Below are positions 1-8,500 of a DNA stretch of 10,000 nucleotides, in pieces (within the stretch, counting starts at the first letter, position 1; each line of letters opens with the position of its first letter). Made by a program: the position numbers and the translations under genes. A model generated the notes under the pieces. The model was not told where the DNA came from. It made no database searches and worked only from the letters and a program-made list of their open reading frames with translations. The DNA is from Chondrilla cf. caribensis (Eukaryota > Porifera > Demospongiae > Chondrillida > Chondrillidae): the NCBI GenBank assembly GCA_964020155.1, contig OZ026565.1, positions 3,011,053 to 3,021,052 of the forward strand. The letters are read 5' to 3'.

Positions 1-597
1 GTTCAAGGGCACTACAGTTTTGTAAGTTTGATAATAGACCTGATAATCAATATATGTTTTAAATTCATATTGATGAGCCGATTTGTCTGAAGTAAAACCT
101 AACATTTGGGATTCTTTATTCACAACATAAGCACCATTAGAGGTTACCATATTAAATGTAGAAATGTATAAATGCTTTTGTGCCCATGTGCCTTAATGCC
201 CATGTATAGGTCATATTGTGCTTGTTCCTTGTCTGATTGTGGTCTTGTACACTTAGGACCTTTTACAGCTTCCTATCCCCTTCACTGCCTATAATACACC
301 CTCACTCAGAGATGGGTATTACATGTAATATATAATAATACAAACTAATGAGACAACTACCAAAGAGGTGTTTACTGTACATGTACAGGTGAAATTGCTC
401 CTGTATAGAAACACATATTGTGTGTGTGTTCTGGCATGAATAATGTAGGAAGTATAATATTCTAAGGTCAACTAACAAAAGGTGAATTGATAATAATAAA
501 TGGCGCAAAGGGTTGCAAGCTCTCACTCTTAGGTACTCTTAACGATAACTCTCTGTATGATTGTTCCATTAATTACTATTATTTCATTATCATTCAG
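1..597. other. AT-rich sequence upstream of the first recognised exon
   Basis: No convincing coding region is visible. The stretch precedes an acceptor (cattcag, ending at 597) and is probably mostly intron. A good donor-like sequence (gtaagt) lies at 22-27, so bases 1-21 could be the end of an upstream exon of the same gene. That exon would have to end in phase 1, which the bases allow but do not prove. A perfect 14-bp palindrome, CTGTACATGTACAG, sits at 375-388. A minus-strand open frame at 302-526 is low-complexity and looks accidental. Confidence 0.5.
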
Positions 598-2253
598 GAT
601 GTAAGCCTGTAGTGCCTCTTAATATTGGTGAGTGAGGATCTTATCCATTTCTCAGTTGACATGCAATGATGTTAGTGTCATTTGAATCCTTACAACCAAT
701 AGATGCTAGTGGTATTTGCGTCGGAGGTGGGTCCACTGGAAGGATTTCCTGGAGTGTGCAATCCGATCGTACATACAAGTACACCGTCAGGGGAGGTGGC
801 AAGGTTGTAAAAGGTGTGTGGAATGTACAAATAGTGTGTATGTGGACCAGTTATGATTCAAAGAATCATCATTTCATTACTCAGTGGCCACAGTCCCTGG
901 TTCTGGAAGTGCCAGTTTCCCAGTTAGTAATGGAAGAGGTCAAGTCAACCTCAAACTAGAGCCTGGTGACTACACAGTGACAGTACAAGACCTTGATGCT
1001 GGTGTGAACGCCTTTTACAGTGAATCTAAAGATTTCTCAGTTGCAGCTTGCGGGCTTGAAATCGGTACGTTTGCTGGAATAACAATAATAATGCCATTTA
1101 AGTGATTGTACAATGGTTCATTGTACCGTATAGGGACCAATACCTGTGTTGAAAGCGGTCAGAACGTAGAGTTTACCCTGGATGCCACTGCAGGACGTAC
1201 ATATAGATATGCCATATTGGTGGAGGGGAAAACCTCACAGGTGGTGAAAAGTGAGTGTGTGGCTCTTGTGTGAAAAATGAAGTATAAGTACATACACGCT
1301 CAGACTGAACAAAAAATCAATAGTTACTATTTCAATGATATTGGCATTTGATTCCTTGCAGGTGGTGCAGTAGGAGCAAGTCAAGGTGGTAACAAATATG
1401 TACTTGCATCAACTGATAACCTTCCTGTTGGCCGATACATTCTGATGATCACCGAGGTAGAAACAGGAGGGGAAGGTTATGACAGATTCCTGGTCACTGC
1501 AAGTGAGTGATTTAGTTCACTGCATGTCTAGTACAGTACATTCTGACACACACTTTAGTAATCTTGTAGCTAATTACATCTTTTGGGTCATTTCCTATTG
1601 TTTTCATCAGTGCATGTTTTCATGTCAATAGGTGCAAATATGTACACTTGGACCTTAAACAGAGATTTGTAGAGATTAGATCAGATGGTGTTCATCTGTT
1701 CTAGGTCCATTGCATTGCTTTCTATATGAACATTCATTGTCATTTAATCATAATCATGCTAAGGGAAGTTTCTTTCATAATGAATTCAGTCCTACTCTAC
1801 CAGACTTGAGAGCAATAACCCAAAGCTATATTCCTCAACCGTATGGTAAAAAGTTGAGGAATGGTCATCATTTAATGCCTAATTACTCACTACTCACTTG
1901 TACTTGTCTATAATGTACATTTTGCTACATCAAAACAATTCAAATAATAATTAATATTATTTTCAATTTCTACAGGTGGTAATATTGGCTCTGAGGTGAG
2001 GTATACAGCCAATGGAGAAAACAGTGGAATGTACATCTGCTTGGATCCAATTCAAGGTGGAAGCTTTGCTGGTGGCCTCACAGCCAAAGTAGGAAGTGCT
2101 GCGGAAGCCAGCCTGACAGGACAAGGTATGCATATGCATATAAATGGCATAAGAAAGTATGCACATGTAGGTACACAATGATTATTTGAAGTGTCTGTCC
2201 AGGTTTGTTTTCACTCATGACATGGTCATCATTGCATACTTTTACCCAGGCAT

Positions 2254-2294
<41 letters not shown>

Positions 2295-3242
2295 CACACG
2301 TACACACACACACACAGTGACACACACACGAAGACAGATAGACACACAGAGAGAGAGAGAGATGAACACACTTGTGGTTACTTCATTTGACATGCACATA
2401 CCTTAGTAAAATTACTTCCATTGAGTGATCAACCACTCAGTACTTAGGAAGGATTTGCATAATACCTGATACCATAATTTCCTGTTTATGGTAATTGACA
2501 TCAGGTGAGGAGAGTCTACCAACAGGATTTTCACAATCTTTGCTATAGACAGGTCACACATCACACCATACTGTAGAGGTGTGTGGTGTATGGGTAGCCA
2601 CCTACCAGTTTCTCCAAATTTTACAAACCCAGAAGACTTTCAACACTTGCAATATTTATCATGTGAATCATATCATATCATCAAAGGTGACATTAATTGG
2701 CTGGGGCTTCCTCTTGCTAGAAATTATGAGCATACATTTAGTTTTAGATTTGTTTACTCTAGGACCATTAAGATGCATCCATCTGTTGGTTGACATGATA
2801 CTATTTGGTTTAGACTCAATACAATCTATATTATCAGCAGATACAAATGTGTGGAGTCATCTGTGAATAGAGCTGATGTAACTGAAGAGTGGACTGCTAT
2901 AGGTAGATTATTGATTAACCTCGAGAACAAGATAGGTCTGAGAATAGAACTTTGTGGTACACCTGATGATATGGATACATAATCAGACGTGCATAGTATC
3001 TTTTGGTTCAGACGGGTATGTGCATTCTGTGATAGTATCACAGTCATCAGATCATATGCACATAGACAATAGCATTATATATTCATACTTGTGTACACGA
3101 GTTTATCCTGTCATTCTCTGACTAATGCTTTACAGGAAAGTGCCACCTCCAGCCTTATACTGGAAGTGAAAGTACCTTGACCATCTCTGTCAGGAAAAAT
3201 GGGGGAACAGCTGATCAAGTTACCATACGCTATCGTGGCTGA
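598..3242 (+). CDS. 3' part of a multi-exon gene encoding tandem beta-rich modules, function unknown
   Basis: Seven exons join into one frame: 598-627, 703-813, 885-1064, 1134-1250, 1362-1502, 1976-2125 and 3136-3242, with TGA at 3240-3242. Every intron starts GT, ends AG and is in phase 1; four are only 69-111 nt. The product visible here is about 278 residues and lacks its N-terminus. It contains repeated modules, each built from a first half ending RTY(K/R)Y...VVK and a second half with a pattern like L-x-(P/V)-G-x-Y followed by alternating hydrophobic residues, typical of beta strands. Paired cysteines recur at the module boundary (C-x4-G-x3-CV). The last two exons (starting [19 protein letters not shown] and [12 protein letters not shown]) form a divergent third module. 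No transmembrane segment or enzyme motif is seen. The symmetrical phase-1 exons fit exon-shuffled extracellular proteins; that role is inference. I do not recognise the family. Confidence 0.72.
703..1502 (+). repeat. Tandem duplication of a two-exon protein module
   Basis: Module 1 is encoded by exons 703-813 and 885-1064, module 2 by exons 1134-1250 and 1362-1502. First halves share C-V, an RTY(K/R)Y core and a terminal VVK at the exon end. Second halves share (P/V)G(D/R)Y, an acidic (Q/T)(D/E)(L/V)(D/E)xG turn and F-x-V-x-A. Intron positions and phases also match, so duplication of a two-exon unit is the simplest explanation. DNA identity is low, so the duplication is old. The 30-nt exon 598-627 encodes the C-terminal tag ([10 protein letters not shown]) of a preceding module, which in module 1 (CGLEIG) is fused to the larger exon. 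Confidence 0.65.
1503..1975 (+). other. Intron with a perfect 10-bp stem-loop
   Basis: This 473-nt stretch runs from donor gtgagt at 1503 to acceptor tctacag ending at 1975. It contains a perfect inverted repeat, attcctcaac at 1830-1839 and gttgaggaat at 1853-1862, with a 13-nt loop. A smaller one, cagatg/catctg, lies around 1682-1698. The open frame at 1710-1913 shows no protein-like pattern and does not join the flanking exons, so I treat it as non-coding. Confidence 0.6.
2255..2362. repeat. (CA)n microsatellite grading into (GA)n
   Basis: About 17 uninterrupted CA units occupy 2255-2288. Interrupted CA units (with TA, CG and GT interruptions) run to about 2330, and a short GA run lies at about 2347-2361. 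Overlapping open frames translate to Thr-His or Cys-Val alternations and are artefacts of the repeat. Confidence 0.95.
2668..3014 (-). pseudogene. Degenerate reverse transcriptase fragment of a jockey/CR1-like LINE
   Basis: The minus strand reads RT palm motif B as [15 protein letters not shown] (family norm GVPQGSILGPLLF, so two glycines are substituted), then the catalytic-motif relative LFTDDS at about 2850-2865. A frameshift between about 2829 and 2850 moves to a second frame that reads the motif D region, [19 protein letters not shown] (about 2724-2781), and ends at a stop near 2670. Order and spacing fit an APE-type LINE RT. The endonuclease, N-terminal half of RT and 3' tail are absent. 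It lies antisense inside the last intron of the host gene and is clearly inactive. The class assignment (jockey/CR1-like rather than RTE) is from motif style only. Confidence 0.75.
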
Positions 3243-3476
3243 GTATCTACAATCCTAAAGGATCTTTCATCCTGTTAGTTCAGCTACAGGCCTCAGTTCA
3301 AAAATAACCTTTCTATAACACAGAATAATTACAGCGCATAATTGTGTGATGAACGTATACCAAGAAACTTTATCATTTATCATTATTATACTCATTTTGA
3401 ACATTTCAATTGGCTTCAAGTTAAGAATGGATTGGCTGAAAATTGCATGTCATTCTGCATTCCAATAAGCACAAAA

Positions 3477-3533
<57 letters not shown>

Positions 3534-3600
3534 TGTGTGTGTGTGTGTGTGTGTGTTTGCGTGTGTGTGTGTATACATGTGTGTGTGTGGGTGGGGGGGG
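3477..3600. repeat. Long (GT)n microsatellite ending in a G-run
   Basis: A pure GT tract of about 40 nt starts near 3485. Interrupted GT units with TATGTGCG, TTTGCG and TATACATG interruptions follow, ending in GGGTGGGGGGGG at about 3589-3600. It lies about 235 bp downstream of the stop codon of the upstream gene and could be in its 3' UTR or intergenic. Long open frames here encode only Cys-Val or Thr-His repeats and are not genes. Confidence 0.95.
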
Positions 3601-3860
3601 CTGATGCCAATTCCTCCCCATGGTAACCCTGGTAACATATTCTTGTATGGCTAAACATTGGCAGCAGGACTCCTGAGGCTGGTCACCCCTCAGGTCCTCA
3701 ACTAAATAATCCCTAAAACTACAACTGTTACAGAACACTTGCTCAAAGAGAGAGGCTTGGGCGGACGTCCCCCGTCAAACAGACATACTATGACACAGAG
3801 CAGGCAAAGTACCCTGCTCTGCTGATGCAGTCCAATTTTAAACAGGTATTTTTCTCACCA
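3601..3860. other. Non-coding stretch with two strong stem-loops
   Basis: No gene is visible. Two perfect inverted repeats stand out: CCTGAGG/CCTCAGG (3672-3678 and 3688-3694, 9-nt loop) and CAGAGCAGG/CCTGCTCTG (3796-3804 and 3813-3821, 8-nt loop). Because the stretch directly precedes a LINE endonuclease fragment in the same orientation, it may be the 5' UTR of that dead element; this is inference. Confidence 0.5.
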
Positions 3861-4486
3861 AAGCACAGCATTAGGATTGGGTGCTAGAACATTAGATCCC
3901 TTGGTAAATCAATCAAGCAAAACAGCAGTCTCCGAGACGTACTGTAGACCATGGAGGAGAAGTGGCTAGAATTAAATTCTACCACTGTCAGAAGTAAGGG
4001 GGCCAGGTCAAGGAAGTATGCAAATAAAAGAAACGACAATCCCATTTTTTGGCATGCCAAAAAACCAACTACCCAATCGCATAAACGGGGTAGCAATAGT
4101 GCTGAGCTCAAATGCAGAAGCAGCAGGTGCAGACGTACACCCTGTATCAGAGAGAATCCTCTGGATTCAGCTAAAAATGTACACAAGCCATATGCCAGTA
4201 ATAGCTGTATATGTTCCAACAAATGATGAATCACAAGAAGGAGGCAGAGAAGTTCTATGAGGACTTACAGGACACAATAAATCAAACCCCTATATTGGGC
4301 ATTCTAGGAGACTTCAATGCAAGAGTGGTATATGATGCCACTTGGAGTGTAATTATTGGTAGGCACTGTCCAAGTGAGAGAAATGAAAATGGAGATCATC
4401 TGTTGGACTTTTGTGCTACCAGCAACCTGGTTGTCATGCACCAATACTGCACTTTATTTAACCATAGACCGTGTGACCAGTACTCT
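3861..4486 (+). pseudogene. Decayed APE-type LINE endonuclease domain (CFDP2-like), RT missing
   Basis: Three frames together show an exonuclease-endonuclease-phosphatase domain. Frame 1 (3861-3972) reads IGC*NIRSLGK, where the usual Trp of the WN(V/I)RSL motif is a TAG at 3885-3887; a second TAG lies at 3945-3947. Frame 2 (about 3976-4230) reads LSEVRGPGQG (the catalytic Glu is kept, the usual Trp is Gly), then INGVAIVLSS, VSERILWIQLK and VIAVYVPTND. Frame 3 (about 4235-4486) reads EAEKFYEDLQ, LGDFNARV (4304-4327, catalytic Asp and Asn) and NENGDHLLDFCATSNLVV, ending near HRPCDQYS. These are the ordered landmarks of LINE AP-endonucleases that are often annotated in animals as craniofacial development protein 2-like. 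Two stops and two frameshifts make it inactive. It stops before any RT. Confidence 0.8.
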
Positions 4487-4503
4487 CACTATCATATAAG
4501 GAC

Positions 4504-4638
4504 ATCCTTATTTATTCTTGATTAGTCAAAAGCATGTATTTCCTCCTTAAAATATCAACGCATCAACAACCATATAAATATAAGCAGAAAATAAACATAT
4601 TCAATTAACCAAGTAGTAAATTAGAAGTAAATAAGGAT
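4504..4638. repeat. Short element-like segment with 11-bp inverted termini
   Basis: ATCCTTATTTA at 4504-4514 is matched by its exact reverse complement at 4628-4638, enclosing 135 bp of AT-rich non-coding DNA. This begins just where the LINE endonuclease fragment loses similarity. No clear target-site duplication flanks it, and in AT-rich DNA an 11-bp match can arise by chance, so a miniature transposon is only a possibility. Confidence 0.25.
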
Positions 4639-4943
4639 CTGCTTTAATAAAGTGCATTTTAAGTATGTATATACGCACTTACTTTACACTTATATTCTCA
4701 GTATAATAAAATATTCATAGTACATAATACATGTACAGTATAATAAGTATACACCGCGTCCACGTCCGCCATTTTTCTGTGCGCTAATATTGCTCAATCT
4801 CCCGATAATGCCAGCAGCTGCGAAAGTAATCGTCGACTGTGTCTATCATAAAGACTTTTGAAACCATTTTGTTATAAATTTTTGCCATAAATCTTCGATA
4901 GGGTGATTTTCAAAATTATAGATTTATATCTATAATAAGGTAG

Positions 4944-5176
4944 AACGGGGTATTTCCGGTCACTCTTCGAATTCAACGATTTCGCTCGAGGATAGCTCTT
5001 GAACTAGTAAACGAAAAGCAAGCTAACGATAGCCATTGACGCTACTACATATATACTCATTCGCAGAGAAGAATAACTCGGATCAGCCGCTCGCTTGTAT
5101 GAGAAAATGAACTTTTTAAAATGCCACTGTAAAATCCCGGAATTAGCTGGTTAAGTTAACGGGGTATTTCCGGTCA
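4944..5176 (+). repeat. Two identical 19-nt motifs spaced 214 bp apart
   Basis: AACGGGGTATTTCCGGTCA occurs at 4944-4962 and again at 5158-5176. Both copies sit in CpG-containing unique-looking DNA, and similarity fades outside them apart from a weak GGT(T)A-type sequence on the 5' side. A related sequence in the opposite orientation lies at 9236-9258. They could be transposon termini or regulatory elements. Confidence 0.6.
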
Positions 5177-5298
5177 ATGGCTGGATATGGGTGAAATTCG
5201 ATCTACGTTGGCCGTAGAGACGCAGTTATGTATAAGAGACATTTCTTTCTGTTCTGCTTTCTCTCATTCCGAGGTATTTTAAGATACGCGTGTTCTCA

Positions 5299-5343
5299 CT
5301 TGTTTCTAAACAAGGGGGGGGAAACGTCATTATTAATCATGAC
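5299..5343 (-). other. Stem-loop / G8 / near-palindrome cluster, possible 3' end of the retroelement
   Basis: CTTGTTT-CT-AAACAAG at 5299-5314 is a 7-bp stem with a 2-nt loop. It abuts a run of eight G (5314-5321), then an 18-bp near-palindrome at 5326-5343 (eight of nine pairs match). On the element's sense (minus) strand the order is palindrome, C-run, hairpin, about 235 nt after the ORF stop. R2-type 3' UTRs fold into structures recognised by their RT, so this is a plausible 3' terminus, but the boundary is not proven. Confidence 0.3.
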
Positions 5344-5577
5344 AAACCAGATATACCTTACAGAGCACACAATATGATGAATAATTGAGTGACTTTGTGA
5401 GGCAAAAGCTCGGACACAGGGGTACAAATCAATGAATGATTTACCTGGCAAGCAATAGGGATTGGAAGGTGGTTACAAAATTTAGTGGTTTTGTGAAGAA
5501 GGAAAAGAAAACAAGATGAGAAAAAAAAAAGAAAAACGGAAGAGGAAAAGAAAAACAAATGATGAGTGGAGATTGCT

Positions 5578-8500
5578 TCAAATTAAATCTAAATGAGTGT
5601 TCCAGTCGGAATGTAGTCTGGCTTCGAAGATGATCTTTGAGCAGGCGATGGCGACTTTGCTAAGGTCGAGCAGATCCTTTCTTATAACGGGTTTTGATTT
5701 CGAAGGTAGGATGGAATGTACCTCAGACACTGTTTCAGGGTTGAAATGGCCCAGGGATCCCAATTCTGCAGTGTGAAGGTGGACTGAGTGGCCTAATGAT
5801 TCGAGGTCGTTGACGAGGTGGATATAGTTGCTTTTAGATTGCTTTCTTACTCTAGCGTTCATGATGTTTTTTACCGTGTTGGATGGAACAGTAAGTTCTA
5901 GCAGGTGTATGGAAGAGCCGGAGATGATAACTATGTCAGGGCGTGCAGAAGTAGCAACTAGAGAAGGAGGGATGGTTGATGGTGGGTTGTCGAGGGCTCG
6001 GTGTCCAGGTAGATCAGCATAAATAGTGACCTCTGACAGAGTGGATTGGATCAGCTTGAGAAGGTGGGACAGGACACTATCATGCCTCCATGTATAGCGC
6101 CCTTGATTCAAAGCTGTAGGACATCCATTAAGGATGTGACTTACAGTACAGGGTCTAGAGTTACAGAGGGAGCATGTAGAGTCAGGTTGGATGTTCCATC
6201 TTTGTAGATTGGCTGGGGATGGAAGGACATCGATGCCTGCTCGGATTAAAAAGGATAGTTGGCCTGCGGGGAGGCCGAACATAATCCTTGACCACACTTT
6301 GGAATGTTGTTCCAGGGCAGCAATGTCTAGGAACTTCGACTGGACTGAAAGGGTTTCCAGGTGGGAGTCCCAAACAGCACATTGGCGTTTGCTGAGGATG
6401 TTTTTCATTGAGTCAAGCAGATGAGTTGCCTCGGCGTTAGACTTGGTTTGTGGTGATGCTATATGGGCGATTTCTTGGCAGATTGGTGGAATGCACTGCC
6501 GATGAGCGAACGATGGATCGAGAATGAGGGTTTCTAGTTCACGCAGGTTTTGATCAGGTGAAATGCGAACTTGGGCGAGAAGCCTAAGTTTGGCCTTCTC
6601 CTGAGCCTGGGGGAGGTGTGGGAGATTGCATACCCCTGGATGAAACAAAGAGGCCAGAGTGGAGCACTTCGGTAGTTTCAGCCATCGCTTAAGGTAAGAG
6701 GTGGCTTTGCTTTGAATTTTCTTGATGGTGGACGCAGAGATGATCTCTACAGCTAGATTGAATGTAAGGGAGGGGACCAGGTAGGACTTGTATATCCAGA
6801 CTTTGTACTCACCTCTGATTGGGAGGCGGTCGATTTTTTCTAGGGCAGAGTATACCTTTGATGAGAACCTCTTACTAGCATGCACTCTGGTAGAGGCGAT
6901 GGTGATGCCGATTGTTTGGCCCAGAAATTTGGTTGGAGTGGAGGAGATGTTACGAGTGTGTCCTTGATGGATCTTGAAGGTTCTCTGCTTATTCATGCTT
7001 TTGCCGTTAAAGATAAGGGACACACACTTATCGGGGCGGATTTCAAGACCCAGGTCAGAGCACTTGTTGTCGATTTTGATGAGGGCCTGTTGGTGTTCTT
7101 CTGGTGATTTCGACAGGATGGTGGTATCATCTGCGTAGCCGAGGGCTGTTCGAGGGCTTAGTTTGATGGTTTTTGCCTGCGCTGCTTCGGCACGAACCTT
7201 CTTCAGGGGGTAAACAGGGAGGTTGCTGTCCATTGCCATGAAGGGTTTAGATGATTTTCTGGTAAAGTGCCATTGCACTTCTCTGAGGGAGACTTCCTCT
7301 GTCGAGTAGTTGTCGTATTCCAAGACTGCTCTGCAGTCAGGTAGGTATTGGACCACTCTACATTTGTACCAGCCCTTCTCCTCGTCGGAGGCCTCTTCGT
7401 TCCATTCGACATAGATAAAGGATCCAGGAGGTGGCAGACCAGATGAGTTAGGCAGGGTTTGGGTCATTTCGAAGCCGGTAGATGGTAACTTTTCTGCATA
7501 AGACAGAATAGGATGGAAACACAGTAGGAATAGCAAGGGCGAGAGGGTATCACCCTGGAAAGTTCCACGGCTTATCTTAAAGGACGGAGTGACCCACTGG
7601 CGGGTTGAGATGGAGGCAGTTAATTTTGAGTAAGCGTTGTCAATGTAGGTGACGATTTGGGGTGGGACATCAATGTACACCAACATATCATGGATGAGTT
7701 TGTGGGGTATTGATCCAAAGGCGTTTCTTAGGTCGACGAAGGTAGCACAGAGGGGAAGGCCTTTTTCTTTTGCATTGTCGATGATTGCGTTCACAGTCAA
7801 AATGTGCTCTTGGACTCCAGTTATACCTGATAGAAAGCCTTTTTGTAGTCTAGGGTCAATGATCTTGTTCTGTAGGACATATGTCTCTATCCGAGAGGCT
7901 AGAATTCGGTGGAACAATTTGCCAACTGCTGAAGTTAGAGCGATGGGTCTGAAATTCTCGGGCTCTTTTGGGTTGCCTTTCTTATGTATTAGTCTGATGT
8001 CTCCGATGCACCATGTCTTTGGGGCTTGTTGGGACCTGAGCAGGATCATTGAAAAGAGGGTGGCGAGAAAGTGGTGAGTAGATGGGAGTCTTTTCAGGTG
8101 GGTGTAAGAGATGCTGTCAGGTCCAGGAGCGGATGGCTTGGATAGTTTTTTCAATATGCCTCTGATCTCCCTAGGCCTTATTGGAGACAGGTCAAAGGAG
8201 GATAAGGTGTCTGGTAGGGGCATGGTTTCTGGAACCCAGCGTGGTAGGGTGTCATAACTTGGGTTGGCCTGTACTTCGAAACTGGGTTTGAAGTGGCTGA
8301 GACATGTATCACTGGAGAACTTAGGACTTACTTTAGAAGACGTCGTGTTACAAATCGATTTGGAGTAAGTCCAGGGGTTGTTCTGAAAAGCCCTTTCTTG
8401 TCTGCGAATTTCCCGGAAGGATTTCGATTTCTCTGAGGCTTTTTTAACTCTGTTGTGCAGGCGAACGGCTGTAAGGAAATCCCTGGGGTCGTTGGTGAAG

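Larger units (their letters stand above)
2126..3135 (+). other. Expanded last intron hosting a microsatellite and a LINE fossil
   Basis: Donor gtatgc at 2126 and acceptor ctttacag ending at 3135 bound a 1010-nt intron, about ten times the size of the gene's short introns. The excess is at least partly repeat DNA: a CA/GA microsatellite and an antisense RT remnant, listed separately. I see nothing recognisable between 2363 and 2667. Confidence 0.65.
4639..5577. other. Non-coding region between the LINE fragment and the intact retroelement
   Basis: No gene is supported. AT-rich DNA to about 4750 contains an imperfect 22-bp palindrome (4660-4681). From about 4755 CpG-containing sequence appears, including a YY1-like CCGCCATTTT (4766-4775) and two copies of a 19-nt motif (listed separately). 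Bases 5344-5577 are probably the 3' UTR of the minus-strand retroelement; 5516-5558 is purine-rich on the plus strand, that is, a polypyrimidine tract in the element's sense strand. Confidence 0.5.

Noticed and set aside
1710..1913. Possible extra exon in the 473-nt intron
   Set aside because: Including it would break the phase-1 series and it lacks the beta-module pattern; the flanking exons already join in frame without it.
2078..2390. Open frames on both strands across the CA repeat
   Set aside because: Same artefact of dinucleotide repeat translation; one also overlaps real exon 1976-2125 antisense.
3342..3738. Several open frames rich in Cys-Val or Thr-His
   Set aside because: They are translations of the GT microsatellite in different frames.
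5358..5558. Minus-strand Phe/Ser/Leu-rich open frame after the retroelement stop
   Set aside because: It is the translation of a polypyrimidine tract in the probable 3' UTR.
7649..8077. 142-residue plus-strand open frame
   Set aside because: Lies entirely within the retroelement ORF on the other strand and has no independent pattern.
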